Below are positions 28,360 through 38,269 of a DNA stretch of 64,000 bases, in pieces. The position numbers and the translations under genes are program-made. The stretch is from Thiosulfatihalobacter marinus (GTDB lineage Bacteria; Pseudomonadota; Alphaproteobacteria; Rhodobacterales; Rhodobacteraceae), in assembly GCF_016019955.1 (NCBI RefSeq), contig NZ_JAECRZ010000002.1:124001-188000 (forward strand). Reading direction: 5' to 3'. The first letter of the stretch is position 1. Each line of letters starts with the position of its first letter. The notes beneath the pieces are model-generated. The model was given only the letters and a program-made list of their open reading frames with translations. It was not told the origin of the DNA and made no database searches.

Positions 28360-30534
28360 TCAATCTTCGGTATGGGTCAGTTTGGGCACATCCGACGCCC
28401 CGGCAGAGCCACGCCCCGACAGGGAAGGGTTTTCCATGAAGAACCTGTGGCAATTGAACGCAAATTCGCCCTCGGGCACCGGCGTGCGTTCAAAGCTGCC
28501 ATCGGGCTTCATCACCCAGCTTTGCGCAACATCGGCCAGGTTGGCGGCCATGATCTGGCTGACGATCTGGGCCTTGACCGTGGCGTTGTTGATCTCGACC
28601 AGGGTTTCCACCCGGCGGTTGAGGTTGCGCCCCATCCAGTCGGCGGAGGAGATGAACACGCGCGCCTTCTTGTGCGGCAGCCCATAGCCGTTGCCGAAAC
28701 AGACGATGCGGGAATGTTCCAGGAACCGGCCGACAATGGATTTCACGCGGATATTGTCCGACAGCCCCCGGATGCCGGGGCGGATGCCGCAGATACCACG
28801 GATCACCAGGTTGATTTTCACCCCGGCCTGGCTGGCGGCATAAAGCGCGTCAATCACCTCGGCATCGATCAGCGCGTTCATCTTGGCCCAGATTTCCGCC
28901 GGCTTGCCGGCGCGGGCGTGTTCGGCCTCGGCGGCGATCATTTCGATCAGGCGCGGTTTCAGCGAGATCGGCGAAATCGCCAGGTTGTCGAGCTTTTCCG
29001 GTTCGACATAGCCGGACAGATAGTTGAACACCTTGGTGGCGTCGCGGCCCAGATCCACATCGCAGGTGAAAAAGCTGAGATCGGTGTAAATCTTGGCGGT
29101 GATCGGGTGATAATTGCCGGTGCCGTAATGGGTATAGGTCACAAGCTGGTCGCCCTCGCGCCGCACCACGGTGGAAATCTTGGCATGGGTTTTCAGGTCG
29201 AGAAAGCCATAGACAACATGTGCCCCGGCACGCTCCAGGCGGCGGGACTGACGGATATTGGCGGCCTCGTCGAACCGCGCCTTGAGTTCCACCAGCGCGG
29301 TGACGGATTTGCCGTCTTCGGCGGCCTCGCACAATGCCTCGACAATCGGGGAATTCTTGGACGTACGGTACAGCGTCTGTTTGATGGCCACCACATTGGG
29401 ATCGGTCGCGGCCTGTTTCAGGAAGCGCACCACCATGTCGAAGGTTTCGTAAGGGTGGTGCAGCAGCATGTCCTTCTGGCGGATGGCGGCGAACATGTCG
29501 CCGTCGAAATCCTGCACCCGTTCCGGTACGCGCGGGGTGAAGTTGGGCCAGAGCAGATCGGGGCGGTCTTCGAGCACCAGCTCCTTGAGATCGGCCAGCC
29601 CGATCATGCCGTCGATATCCACCACCTCGTCATCGGTGACGTGCAGCTCCTGCATGATCAGCGCCCGCAGCCTGGCCGGGGCATCGGTGGAGATCTTCAT
29701 ACGCACCACTTCGCCGCGCCGCCGCCGTTTCAGCGCCACCTCGAATTCGCGCACCAGGTCTTCGGCCTCGTCCTCGACCTCCAGATCGCTGTCGCGCAGC
29801 ACACGAAAGGCGCAATGGCCCTTGGCCTTGTAGCCGGGGAACAGGCTTTCGAGATGCAGCAGCAACAGTTCTTCGAGCGGCAGGGCGCGCACGGTGCCGT
29901 CCTCGGCGGGCAGGAAGATGAACCGGTCGATCTGATGCGGGATCGGCAACAGCGCGTGCAGGGCGCGCTTGTCCCGGTTGCGCTCCAGTTGCAGCGCCAG
30001 CGAATAACCGGTGTTGGGGATGAAGGGGAACGGGTGCGCCGGATCGATCGCCAGGGGCGAGAGCACCGGGAAGACCCGGTTCAGGAACACCGATTCCAGG
30101 TGGGTCTTGTCAGTGTCGGTCAGCGACTTGTGATCGAGGATGAGAATGTTCTCGTCCTCCATCCTGGCGCGGAGCGCGATGAACATGCGCTGTTGGGCCT
30201 GAAGCAGGTTGCGGGCGTCTTCGTTGATCAGAACAAGCTGTTCGGCGGCGGTCAGCCCGTCCTGCGCCGGGGTGGTATTGCCCTCGCGCACCAGTTCGCG
30301 CAGCCCTGCGACGCGCACGGTGTAGAATTCGTCAAGGTTGGTGGCCGAAATCGACAGAAAGCGCAGCCGTTCCAGCAGCGGCACGCGCGGGTTTTCGGCC
30401 TCTTCCAGCACTCGCCAGTTGAAATTCAGCCAGCTGAGTTCGCGATTGTGGAACCGGCCCGGCCCGGTTGGATCGAAATCGGGCAGGTCGACAGGCGCGG
30501 GAAAGTCGGATTTCAGAAAGTCGGTCTGGGTCAT
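28360..30534 (-). CDS. ppk: Polyphosphate kinase 1
   Basis: A 724-residue PPK1 that reversibly polymerises the ATP gamma-phosphate into polyphosphate. The N-terminal domain motif is FHNRELSWLNFNWRVLEEA. The autophosphorylated His lies in LKTHAKISTVVRREGDQLV, and the second conserved His in FLEHSRIVCFGNG. The start at ATG 30534 (MTQTDFLKSDFPAP) precedes the conserved domain by a short spacer; the frame from 30591 has no supporting signal. First of the ppk-ppx pair. The upstream neighbour hda is 92 bp away on the same strand. Confidence 0.96.
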   Translation of the reverse strand: MTQTDFLKSDFPAPVDLPDFDPTGPGRFHNRELSWLNFNWRVLEEAENPRVPLLERLRFLSISATNLDEFYTVRVAGLRELVREGNTTPAQDGLTAAEQLVLINEDARNLLQAQQRMFIALRARMEDENILILDHKSLTDTDKTHLESVFLNRVFPVLSPLAIDPAHPFPFIPNTGYSLALQLERNRDKRALHALLPIPHQIDRFIFLPAEDGTVRALPLEELLLLHLESLFPGYKAKGHCAFRVLRDSDLEVEDEAEDLVREFEVALKRRRRGEVVRMKISTDAPARLRALIMQELHVTDDEVVDIDGMIGLADLKELVLEDRPDLLWPNFTPRVPERVQDFDGDMFAAIRQKDMLLHHPYETFDMVVRFLKQAATDPNVVAIKQTLYRTSKNSPIVEALCEAAEDGKSVTALVELKARFDEAANIRQSRRLERAGAHVVYGFLDLKTHAKISTVVRREGDQLVTYTHYGTGNYHPITAKIYTDLSFFTCDVDLGRDATKVFNYLSGYVEPEKLDNLAISPISLKPRLIEMIAAEAEHARAGKPAEIWAKMNALIDAEVIDALYAASQAGVKINLVIRGICGIRPGIRGLSDNIRVKSIVGRFLEHSRIVCFGNGYGLPHKKARVFISSADWMGRNLNRRVETLVEINNATVKAQIVSQIMAANLADVAQSWVMKPDGSFERTPVPEGEFAFNCHRFFMENPSLSGRGSAGASDVPKLTHTED

Positions 30535-30626
30535 GATACGGTCAATATGGGGATGGGATAACGGACAGGGTACACTAGGGGGGAATTGCAAGGAGGTCCA
30601 GCGGGTTGCACCGGTTTGCGCAGGTC

Positions 30627-31295
30627 TCAGCCGGTCCCGATCAGCTGCCGCGCCAGCGCCCGCGTGATCGGGCGTTTATCGCGCAGCGACTGCGCGTCCA
30701 GCGCCGCAACCAGCCGGGTGGCTTCGGCAAAAGAGCGGTCCATATGCCGGAGGAGATAGGGGATCGTGTCGGCAGAGGGCACCAGTTGGCGGTCGGCGAA
30801 CTGTTTGGCCATGACCGCCATCAGCAGCATGTCGTCAGGCTGCTCCAGCGCGGCCACGGTGGTGCCTTGCAGTCGGCTGACCAGATCGGGAAGCGTCAGG
30901 CCCCAGCGACCGGGTTCGCCCGCGCCGGTGAACAGCAGGCCGTGGCCTTCGGCCAGCGTCAGGTTGTGCAGGTGAAACAGCGCGGTTTGTGCCGCCGGAT
31001 TGCCGGCGATGGCGGGCACGTCCTCGACCGCGACAGGGCCGCGCGCGAGGCTGGGGATAGCTTCCCGGGTCAGGTCGGGCGCGGCGATGATCCGTGCGCC
31101 CGACAGCGCCGCCCAGACATGGACAAGGTGGGTCTTGCCCGCGCCGGTCGGGCCGGACAGGATCAGCTTGTTGCCAGCCCAGGCGGGCCAGCTTTCAACC
31201 ATCCCCAGCGCCACGGCATTGGCCGGGCTGACGAAGAAATCATCACGCCCCAGGGCTGCCCGGGCGGGCAGATCGAAATGCAGTTGCTCGCTCAT
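30627..31295 (-). CDS. hda: Hda-like DnaA-related replication regulator
   Basis: A 222-residue AAA+ protein of the DnaA domain III type without the DnaA DNA-binding helix-turn-helix. The Walker A motif is GPTGAGKTHLVHVWAAL. It begins MSEQLHFDLPARAALGRDDFFVSPAN, with the QLxFDL clamp-binding motif that lets Hda contact the DNA polymerase sliding clamp. The family inactivates DnaA-ATP after initiation; the alphaproteobacterial form is HdaA. ATG 31295 is chosen because the clamp motif follows at once. It lies 4 bp from the upstream permease gene, so they are cotranscribed. Confidence 0.9.
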   Translation of the reverse strand: MSEQLHFDLPARAALGRDDFFVSPANAVALGMVESWPAWAGNKLILSGPTGAGKTHLVHVWAALSGARIIAAPDLTREAIPSLARGPVAVEDVPAIAGNPAAQTALFHLHNLTLAEGHGLLFTGAGEPGRWGLTLPDLVSRLQGTTVAALEQPDDMLLMAVMAKQFADRQLVPSADTIPYLLRHMDRSFAEATRLVAALDAQSLRDKRPITRALARQLIGTG

Positions 31296-31299
31296 GGTG

Positions 31300-32373
31300 T
31301 CAGTCTTTGTCTTTTTGGGTGGCCGACAGGCCAAGGTAAAGCCGCGATCCCCGGTACTGGCCGATGAAAAAGCGTGTCAGGACGCCGATCGCGGCGGCGA
31401 CGGGCACGGCGACCAGCATGCCGACAAATCCGAACAGCGCCGCGAACACCGACAAGGCCAGGATCAGCCAGACCGGGTGCAAACCCACGGAACTGCCCAC
31501 CAGCTTGGGCGTCAGTACGTTGCCCTCGGCAACCTGGCCGATCACGAAAATGCCGCCGACCAGCCCGATCGACAGCCAGTCGCCCCAGAACTGGAACAGC
31601 GCCAGTCCAATGGCCAGCGCGCCGCCGATCAGCGCGCCAAGATAGGGAATGAAGGTGACTAGCCCGGCGATGAACCCGACCACCAGGCCAAATTGCAGCC
31701 CCACGATCATCAGGGCCACCGCGTAATAGGTGCCCAGGATCAGGCAGACCGTGCCCATGCCGCGCACGAACGAGGCCAGCGTGGCGTCGATTTCGCTGGC
31801 CAACTGACGGATCACCGGGGCGTGGTCCAGCGGCAGGAGCCGGTCGATCTCTGCCACCATATTGTCCCAGTCCAGAAGCAGGTAGAAGGCCACCACCGGC
31901 ACGATCACCAGCAGCATGATCACGTTGATCACCGAAAGGGCGGAAACCAGCACGCCTTCGAGCAACTGGCCGCCGTTCTGCTGAACCGTCTGGGCCAGCG
32001 ACATGAGCGACTTGTAGACCACGCTGTCGGGGGTTGAAACCGAGGGAAACTGTGTGGTGACAAAGGTTTGCAGATCGCGGAACAGTTGAGGGATGGTGTC
32101 GATCAGGGCCAGGGCCTGGTTGATCAGCGTCGGGACAACAGCGACCACGGCGACAATGAAGATCAGGATGCCGCAGATCGTGATCACCACTGTCGCGGCG
32201 GTCCGGCTGAGCCCCATGGTTTCCAGCCGGTCGGCCACCGGATCAAGAAAATAGGCAATCGCGCCGCCCAGAATGAAGGGCAGCATGATATTGCCCAGAT
32301 ACCAAAGCGCCACAAAAAACAGGACGGCGGCAAGTCCCCAGTATTTAAGCTGATCTCGGGCGGGCAGGGCCAT
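31300..32373 (-). CDS. AI-2E/PerM-family membrane permease
   Basis: A 357-residue inner-membrane protein of the AI-2E transporter (PerM/TqsA) family. The N-terminal helices (WGLAAVLFFVALWYLGNIMLPFILGGAIAYF) and the C-terminal half (FGLVVGFIAGLVTFIPYLGALIGG) carry the usual membrane pairs, and PVVAFYLLLDWD is typical of the family. Family members include autoinducer-2 exporters and Na+/H+ antiporters, so the substrate is open. Start ATG 32373. Upstream of hda with a 4-bp gap; this permease-hda order is common in alphaproteobacteria. Confidence 0.88.
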   Translation of the reverse strand: MALPARDQLKYWGLAAVLFFVALWYLGNIMLPFILGGAIAYFLDPVADRLETMGLSRTAATVVITICGILIFIVAVVAVVPTLINQALALIDTIPQLFRDLQTFVTTQFPSVSTPDSVVYKSLMSLAQTVQQNGGQLLEGVLVSALSVINVIMLLVIVPVVAFYLLLDWDNMVAEIDRLLPLDHAPVIRQLASEIDATLASFVRGMGTVCLILGTYYAVALMIVGLQFGLVVGFIAGLVTFIPYLGALIGGALAIGLALFQFWGDWLSIGLVGGIFVIGQVAEGNVLTPKLVGSSVGLHPVWLILALSVFAALFGFVGMLVAVPVAAAIGVLTRFFIGQYRGSRLYLGLSATQKDKD

Positions 32374-32435
32374 GCGGGGTTCCTTGTTGGTCTGCCTCAG
32401 AGATTGACCAATCGGCGCGCAGTTTCAAGGGCGGG

Positions 32436-34457
32436 TTAGCGATTGGCGGGAATTGTGCCGCTGATCGCTCCGGTGATCGCGGGCACAAACAGGTCGAGCC
32501 CGGGCAGCGACGGGTGGTTGCCGTCGCTGAACAGAAGCCGGCCATCGCGGATGGTGTCACATTGCGCCGTGTCGCAGAAGATCGAGGCGGGATCGACGAG
32601 TGTCAGCGTGCCTTCGGGCAGGTCGGCGGCGGCAATGGCGCGTTCGAAAAGCGCGCGCATGGGGGTGCCCAGCGTGTCATAGATGGCGCGGTCATAGCCT
32701 GCCCGCTCCGGAAGATTACCGCCCCACCAAAGCCGGGTGGCGAAATGGCGCGGAATGTCGACATCCGGGCGCGGCACCGGCAGCACCAGCGTGATGCGCC
32801 GCCCCGGCGCAATGGCGCGCAACTGTCGGGCCAGCGCCTGGACAAAGCCCGCTTCGCGCCCGGCCCGGTCGCGCATATCCGGGCGGCCTTCGGGCACGGC
32901 AAAGAACCCGTCTTCGCCCCACCTTCCCAGCATGTCCGGCCCGGTTACGTCGAAAAGGTAGCTCTTCCAGGTGGCGAACAGAACGACATCGGTGATTTCG
33001 GGGTGGTCGGCCAGGTAGGTCAGAACCCGCGCATTGAAGACCGGGCACTGGCGGGCGCGGTTCTGGCCCGGGATGATCAGCCCCGGCACCGGCAGGCAGC
33101 TGGACAGGGTCAGCTGGCGCATGCCGCGCCCCTGTTCGGCCAGCGCCTTGCCCAGTGGCTCGGCCAGGCGCGCGCCGTGGCTGTCGCCCCAAAGCAGGAC
33201 CGAGGGAGCGGGATCGGGGCCGAAGGTGCAGGAGCTGTCGGGGTCAAAGCCGGGCACCTGGGCACGCACATAGATGCAGCGCCGATAGCTGGGGCTGAAG
33301 GACTGGCGCATGTCCAGCACCGCCAGCACCTCGGACGGCATCCGGGCGGGATAGCCTTCGGTAATGCCGCCGCCGATGGCGATGGCCAGCGTGGTCAGCG
33401 CGCCCGCCAGCGCCAGGCGGGGCTTGAATTTCGGCAGCGGGCCGGGGCGGCGGAAGGGCTGTTCGACAAAGCGCCAGCTGAGTGTCGCCAGCGCCACCAT
33501 CAGCGCCAGGACAAGGGCCAGCCCGGCCAGCGTATCGGGCCAGATATTGGCCGCCCTGGACAGGGTGATGACCGGCTGTTGCCACAGGTAGAGCGAATAG
33601 GAGATCAGCCCGATGAAGCGCATCGGCGGGTTGATCAGGGGCATTTGCAGCGCGCGCGGCGCCTGGGGCGCGGCCAGGATCAGGGCGGTGCCCAGCACGG
33701 CGGGCAAGGTCCAGATGCCCGGCCAGGGGGCCGCCGGGGGAACCAGCCACAGGCCCGTCAGGATCAGGATCAGCCCGGCGCCATAAAGCGGCGCGTGCAG
33801 GGCGCGCGGCAGCGGGCGGTTGCGTTCGGCCCAGGCGACGATCACCCCGGCCAGAAGCTCCCAGGCGCGGGTGTGCAACAGGTAGAACGCCTGCATCCGG
33901 TATTCGCCGCTGGTCAGCAGGGCGACTGCCAGGCTGAGCCCGATCAGGCCCAGCAGGACCGGCAGGATCAGCGCCGGACGCCATCGCCAAAGCAGCAACA
34001 GCAAAAGCGGGATAACAAGATAGAACTGCTCCTCGACCCCCAGCGACCAGGTATGAATCAGCGGATCCTGGCTGGCGTCGGGATTGAAATAGTCGATCCG
34101 GGTGAGAAACCAGACATTGGACAATGACAACAGCGCGGTGACGGCGGCGCCGCCCATATAACGATAGGTGTCCGGCATCAGCGTGACCCAGCCCAACCCC
34201 ATCACCGCCAGAACCATGACAATCAGGGCGGGCAGGATACGGCGGGCACGGCGGGTATAGAATTTGCGAAAAGTGAACCGTTTGGCGGCCAGATCGTCAA
34301 GAATATTGCCGCCGATCAGGTAGCCGGAGATGACAAAGAACACATCCACCCCGGCATAGCCGCCCGACATCTGTTTCAGCCCGGCGTGGTAGAGCACGAC
34401 GCCCAGGATGGCGATGGCGCGGAGTCCGTCGATATCGGTTCTGTACTGCCGTGCCAT
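32436..34457 (-). CDS. OafA/YrhL-type acyltransferase with C-terminal SGNH domain
   Basis: A 673-residue inner-membrane enzyme that O-acetylates surface sugars. The N-terminal acyltransferase-3 domain (about 1-350) has DGLRAIAILGVVLYHAGL with the catalytic His, GGYAGVDVFFVISGYLIGG, and some ten membrane segments. The periplasmic SGNH domain follows with LWGDSHGARLAEPLG (Ser) and SDGNHPSLPGLDLF (Asp/His). This architecture is that of OafA and similar O-antigen or peptidoglycan acetylases. ATG 34457. It ends the minus-strand block, with no LPS genes nearby, so the acceptor is unknown. Confidence 0.9.
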   Translation of the reverse strand: MARQYRTDIDGLRAIAILGVVLYHAGLKQMSGGYAGVDVFFVISGYLIGGNILDDLAAKRFTFRKFYTRRARRILPALIVMVLAVMGLGWVTLMPDTYRYMGGAAVTALLSLSNVWFLTRIDYFNPDASQDPLIHTWSLGVEEQFYLVIPLLLLLLWRWRPALILPVLLGLIGLSLAVALLTSGEYRMQAFYLLHTRAWELLAGVIVAWAERNRPLPRALHAPLYGAGLILILTGLWLVPPAAPWPGIWTLPAVLGTALILAAPQAPRALQMPLINPPMRFIGLISYSLYLWQQPVITLSRAANIWPDTLAGLALVLALMVALATLSWRFVEQPFRRPGPLPKFKPRLALAGALTTLAIAIGGGITEGYPARMPSEVLAVLDMRQSFSPSYRRCIYVRAQVPGFDPDSSCTFGPDPAPSVLLWGDSHGARLAEPLGKALAEQGRGMRQLTLSSCLPVPGLIIPGQNRARQCPVFNARVLTYLADHPEITDVVLFATWKSYLFDVTGPDMLGRWGEDGFFAVPEGRPDMRDRAGREAGFVQALARQLRAIAPGRRITLVLPVPRPDVDIPRHFATRLWWGGNLPERAGYDRAIYDTLGTPMRALFERAIAAADLPEGTLTLVDPASIFCDTAQCDTIRDGRLLFSDGNHPSLPGLDLFVPAITGAISGTIPANR

Positions 34458-34822
34458 GAGTGTCGGGCGCCGTTTGCTGTTGGTGCGCAGCTTTTAGCAC
34501 GGTGGCGCGGGTTGGCAACGGGGCGGGCTCACGTGGCTGTGAATGGCTTGTGGTGTTTCGTGATGTCGAATGGCGGATTTGAATGTCATACAATTGAGGT
34601 TCCGTGAGTCGAAGCCGGTGCGCCGGTTTCGTGGTGGTATGTGGTGCGGTCAATTTTCAGGCCGGTCATCGCCGCATATGGCGCTGCCGTCCCCATCCCC
34701 AGTGGGGCGGCAGCGCGCTTTGTCCGGGCGTGGTGGTTTCGCGGACAATTGCTGCTCTTGTGCGTGCGCGTGCAAAGCCATAAACGAACGGGCAACACCG
34801 ACCCGTCCTTTGAGGAGCCCCC
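34458..34822. other. Intergenic region between the acyltransferase and proS
   Basis: A 365-bp gap containing no convincing gene. It must hold the promoters of the divergent acyltransferase and proS genes. The only structural signal is the strong hairpin at 34681-34716 on the proS side; the rest shows nothing I recognise. Confidence 0.6.
34681..34716 (+). other. Strong hairpin in the proS upstream region
   Basis: GCGCTGCCG (34681-34689) pairs with CGGCAGCGC (34708-34716). After a single bulged T, CCCC pairs with GGGG, giving a 13-bp stem with a 9-nt loop. It lies 106 bp before the proS ATG. It could be part of a leader with regulatory folding or an attenuator-like stem; there is no T-run right after it and no tRNA-binding T-box motif that I can see. 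Confidence 0.5.
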
Positions 34823-36160
34823 ATGCGTCTGTCCCGCTATTTCCTGCCCGTGCTCAAGGAAACCCCGGCCGAGGCCCAGATCGTCAGCCACCGCTACATG
34901 CTGCGCGCCGGCATGATCAAACAAGCCAGCGCCGGGATCTATTCCTGGCTGCCGCTGGGCTTCAAGGTGCTGCGCAAGCTGGAAAACATCGTGCACGAAG
35001 AGCAGGTGCGCGCGGGTCATATCCCGATGCTGATGCCGACACTGCAATCGGCGGATCTGTGGCGCGAGAGCGGGCGGTATGACGGCTATGGCGAGGAAAT
35101 GCTGAGGATGCAGGACCGGCACGGGCGCGACATGCTGTTTTCGCCCACCGCCGAGGAGATGTTTACCGATGTGTTCCGCAGCCATGTGAAGAGCTACAAG
35201 GATCTGCCTCTGACGCTGTATCAGATCCAGTGGAAATTCCGCGACGAGATCCGCCCGCGCTTTGGCGTGATGCGGGGGCGCGAGTTCCTGATGAAGGACG
35301 GGTATAATTTCGACCAGAGCAAGGAAGACGCGCTGCACGCCTATAACCGCCATCTGGTAAGCTATCTGCGCACTTACGAGCGCATGGGGCTTCAGGCGAT
35401 CCCGATGCGCGCGGATAGCGGGCCGATCGGCGGGGATTATACCCATGAATTCCTGGTGCTGGCAGAGACCGGCGAGAGCGAGGTGTTCTATGACAGCGAG
35501 ATCACTGACCTGAAGTTTGGCGATCGCGAGATCGATTTTGACAGTGTGGAGCAGTGTCAGGCGGTGCTGGAAGAGTTCACCAGCCGCTATGCGCGCACCG
35601 ATGAGACCCATGACGAGGCGGTGTTCAACGCGCTGCCCGAAGAGCGCCGCCGCGTGGCGCGGGGGATCGAGGTGGGGCAGATCTTCTATTTCGGAACGCA
35701 GTATTCCGAGGCGCTGGGCGCGACGGTGCAGACACCGGATGGTACCAGCGTGCCGGTACATATGGGCAGCCACGGGATCGGTGTGAGCCGCCTGCTGGGC
35801 GCGATCATCGAGGCCAGCCATGACGACAAGGGTATCATCTGGCCCGAGGGTGTGACGCCGTTCCATTGCGGGATCGTGAACCTGAAACAGGGCGACGAGG
35901 CGGCGGATGGCGCCTGTGAGGCGTTGTACGGATCGCTGACCGCATTGGGGCTGGAACCGCTTTATGATGATCGCAACGAGCGCGCGGGCGGCAAGTTTGC
36001 CACAATGGACCTGATCGGGCTGCCCTGGCGGATCACGGTGGGGCCGCGCGGGTTGAAGAACGGCGTGGTGGAGCTGACCTGCCGGCGCACCGGCGAGAGC
36101 GAGGAATTGCCGCCCGAACAGGCCGTCGCGAAGGTGGCCGAGATCTACGCCGGGATCTGA
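34823..36160 (+). CDS. proS: Prolyl-tRNA synthetase, short form
   Basis: Class II synthetase charging tRNA-Pro. At 445 residues it lacks the ~180-residue INS editing domain of E. coli-type ProRS, which is normal for alphaproteobacteria. It begins [20 protein letters not shown]. The class II motifs are visible: motif 2 in [29 protein letters not shown] and motif 3 near [18 protein letters not shown]-terminal anticodon-binding domain ([21 protein letters not shown]) is present. Without INS, hydrolysis of Ala-tRNA-Pro would need a free-standing editing protein elsewhere. TTTGAGGAGCCCCC precedes ATG 34823. A terminator-like stem follows its stop. Confidence 0.96.
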   Translation: MRLSRYFLPVLKETPAEAQIVSHRYMLRAGMIKQASAGIYSWLPLGFKVLRKLENIVHEEQVRAGHIPMLMPTLQSADLWRESGRYDGYGEEMLRMQDRHGRDMLFSPTAEEMFTDVFRSHVKSYKDLPLTLYQIQWKFRDEIRPRFGVMRGREFLMKDGYNFDQSKEDALHAYNRHLVSYLRTYERMGLQAIPMRADSGPIGGDYTHEFLVLAETGESEVFYDSEITDLKFGDREIDFDSVEQCQAVLEEFTSRYARTDETHDEAVFNALPEERRRVARGIEVGQIFYFGTQYSEALGATVQTPDGTSVPVHMGSHGIGVSRLLGAIIEASHDDKGIIWPEGVTPFHCGIVNLKQGDEAADGACEALYGSLTALGLEPLYDDRNERAGGKFATMDLIGLPWRITVGPRGLKNGVVELTCRRTGESEELPPEQAVAKVAEIYAGI

Positions 36161-36164
36161 TTGA

Positions 36165-36189
36165 GCGCCCGTTCCGGGCGCGCTGTTTT
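36165..36189 (+). terminator. Probable intrinsic terminator of proS
   Basis: GCGCCCG (36165-36171) with CGGGCGC (36175-36181) forms a 7-bp stem with a 3-nt loop, followed by GCTGTTTTG. It begins 5 bp after the proS stop. The T-run is short, so termination may be partial. Confidence 0.65.
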
Positions 36190-36190
36190 G

Positions 36191-36245
36191 CCGGCCCTGA
36201 TGGGGCCGGGGGGCCTCCGGCGGGAGTATTTTTGGCAAAATGAAG
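36191..36245 (+). repeat. Composite intergenic palindrome, family A, copy 5
   Basis: CCGGCCC-TGAT-GGGGCCGG stem (36191-36209), then GGCCTCCGGCGGGAGTATTT and TTGGCAAAATGAAG. Same plan as the other family A copies. It sits between the proS terminator and lolC. Confidence 0.7.
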
Positions 36246-36315
36246 TGCGGGGTGTGATGCTTGACCGTTGTCGGGCGCGCGCCTAGGGTCGCGCGCAACG
36301 AGAACCGGAGCAGAC

Positions 36316-37593
36316 ATGACGGCGCCTTTTGCCCCTTTTGAATGGATGATTGCCTGGCGGTATCTGCGCGCGCGGCGTGCCGAGGGCGGTGTGAGCGTGA
36401 TGACCTGGATCAGCCTGATCGGGATCACGCTGGCGGTGTTTGCGCTGATAGCGACCTTGGCCGTAAGGAGCGGATTTCGTGCGGAATTTGTCGATACGAT
36501 CCTGGGCGCCAATGCGCATGTCACGATCTACCAGACCGGCGTTGTGAATGAGGCCGGGCAGATCGACCGCACGATCGGTGATTTTGAGGCCATGGCCGCG
36601 CGGTTGCGGGCTGTTGCGGGGGTGACGCGGGCGGCACCGCTGATCAAGGGGCAGGTGATGGCCAACCTGCGCAACCGCAACGCCGGGGTGGAAGTGTTTG
36701 GACTCCGGGCGGAAAACCTGGCCGAGCTTCCCCGGATCGCTGACCCGGAAACCGGGCAGGGCGACATTGCGCGCTTTGATCAGGGGATCGCCATTGGCGC
36801 GGGTGTGGCGCGGGAACTGGGGGCCGTGGTGGGCGACCGGATCAAGCTGATCTCGCCCAATGGCGTGAAGACTGCCTTTGGCACGTCGCCGCGGGTCAAT
36901 GCCTATGAGGTGGTTTATATCTTTTCCGCCGGTCGGTACGACATTGACCGCACGCGGGTGTATCTGCCTTTTGCCGAGGCGCAGAACTTCTTTGCCCGGG
37001 ACGGGGTGGCCGACGAAATTGAAGTGATGGTTGAAGCGCCCGAGGCGGTGGCGGCAATGACCGGAGCGCTGATGCGGGCGGCGGGCGAGCGGGCGCTGGT
37101 CTGGACGTGGCAGGATGCTTCGGGTGGTTTCCTGCGGGCGCTGGAGGTGGAAGACAACGTGATGTTCATCATCCTGTCCATCCTGGTGCTGATCGCGGCG
37201 ATGAATATCGTGTCTGGCCTGATAATGTTGGTAAAGAACAAGGGGCGTGACATCGGAATCCTGCGAACCATGGGGCTGACCGAAGGATCTGTTCTAAGAA
37301 TATTCTTTATTTGCGGCGCATTCACGGGGCTTCTTGGCACATTTTTTGGGGTGGTTTTGGGAAGCCTTTTCGCGATCTATATTGATCCGGTGTTCGGATT
37401 TGTAAACATGATGATGGGTGGCGGAACCTGGGACCCGGCCATTCGGGGGATATACCAACTTCCGGCCAGGCTTGAACCGGGGGATGTTCTGAGTGCGGTT
37501 TTCCTGTCTCTGGGGTTGAGTTTCGTGGTGACGATCTTTCCCGCGCGGCGGGCGGCACGGATGAACCCGGTGGAGGCGTTGCGGTATGAGTGA
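36316..37593 (+). CDS. lolC: Lipoprotein-releasing ABC permease, LolC/LolE type
   Basis: A 425-residue inner-membrane subunit of the LolCDE complex that releases lipoproteins from the inner membrane for transport to the outer membrane. It starts with the family signature [31 protein letters not shown] periplasmic domain of about 200 residues follows, then three more membrane segments ([39 protein letters not shown] and a C-terminal one). CCGGAGCAGAC precedes ATG 36316. Only one permease gene is present, as in the LolF-type systems of many alphaproteobacteria. It overlaps lolD by 8 nt. Confidence 0.93.
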   Translation: MTAPFAPFEWMIAWRYLRARRAEGGVSVMTWISLIGITLAVFALIATLAVRSGFRAEFVDTILGANAHVTIYQTGVVNEAGQIDRTIGDFEAMAARLRAVAGVTRAAPLIKGQVMANLRNRNAGVEVFGLRAENLAELPRIADPETGQGDIARFDQGIAIGAGVARELGAVVGDRIKLISPNGVKTAFGTSPRVNAYEVVYIFSAGRYDIDRTRVYLPFAEAQNFFARDGVADEIEVMVEAPEAVAAMTGALMRAAGERALVWTWQDASGGFLRALEVEDNVMFIILSILVLIAAMNIVSGLIMLVKNKGRDIGILRTMGLTEGSVLRIFFICGAFTGLLGTFFGVVLGSLFAIYIDPVFGFVNMMMGGGTWDPAIRGIYQLPARLEPGDVLSAVFLSLGLSFVVTIFPARRAARMNPVEALRYE

Positions 37594-38269
37594 GGCCGTG
37601 TTGAAGCTGAGCGGGATTACCAAGCGCTATAACAAGGGGTTGCCGGGCGAAGTGCAGGTGTTGCGCGGGGTTGATCTGGCCCTGCGCCCGGGCGAGATGG
37701 TGGCGCTGGTAGCGCCTTCCGGGGCGGGAAAATCCACCCTGCTGCATATTGCCGGATTGCTGGACCGCCCCGATCAGGGGGATGTGGAAATCGGGGGTGA
37801 GTTGCTGAGCGCGCGGTCTGACCGCAAGCGCACGGTGGCTCGGCGGCGCGATGTGGGATTTGTTTATCAATTCCACCACTTGTTGCCCGAATTTGATGCG
37901 GTGGAAAACGTGGTTCTGCCACAGTTGGCCAATGGGGTTGCGCGTGATTTGGCCCAGGTGCGGGCGATGGATCTGCTGCGGCAGGTGGGTGTGGCGGAGC
38001 GGGCCAAGCACCGCCCGGCGGCGCTGTCGGGCGGGGAGCAGCAGCGGGTGGCGTTTTGCCGGGCCCTGGCCAACGCGCCCCGCGTTTTGCTGGCGGACGA
38101 GCCGACGGGAAATCTTGATCCCGGCACGTCCGAGCAGGTGTTTGCCACGCTTGAGGAGTTGGTGCGCGACAGCGGTCTTGCGGCGCTGATCGCGACACAT
38201 AACATGGATCTGGCCGCCCGGATGGATCGGATTTTGCGGTTGCAGGACGGGGTTCTACAGGCGGATTAA
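37586..38269 (+). CDS. lolD: Lipoprotein-releasing ABC ATPase LolD
   Basis: A 227-residue ATPase powering lipoprotein release. Walker A is [13 protein letters not shown], the Q-loop region is [19 protein letters not shown] with the LolD-type FHHLLPEF segment, the signature is [15 protein letters not shown] and Walker B is [16 protein letters not shown] 37586 lies inside the 3' end of lolC (8-nt overlap), so the two are coupled. Its own 3' end overlaps the convergent DMT transporter gene by 4 bp. Confidence 0.94.
   Translation: MSEAVLKLSGITKRYNKGLPGEVQVLRGVDLALRPGEMVALVAPSGAGKSTLLHIAGLLDRPDQGDVEIGGELLSARSDRKRTVARRRDVGFVYQFHHLLPEFDAVENVVLPQLANGVARDLAQVRAMDLLRQVGVAERAKHRPAALSGGEQQRVAFCRALANAPRVLLADEPTGNLDPGTSEQVFATLEELVRDSGLAALIATHNMDLAARMDRILRLQDGVLQAD

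Noticed and set aside
27913..30561. An 882-codon plus-strand frame opposite ppx and ppk
   Set aside because: Shadow frame; ppk and ppx on the minus strand have intact catalytic motifs.
34458..34822. Possible small RNA or T-box in the proS upstream gap
   Set aside because: One strong stem is present, but no T-box sequence, specifier loop or T-run terminator could be seen, so only the hairpin is listed.
37265..37400. Local AT-rich stretch inside lolC, considered as sign of foreign DNA
   Set aside because: It encodes hydrophobic membrane helices (Phe, Leu, Ile codons) in frame with the family sequence, so composition follows the protein.
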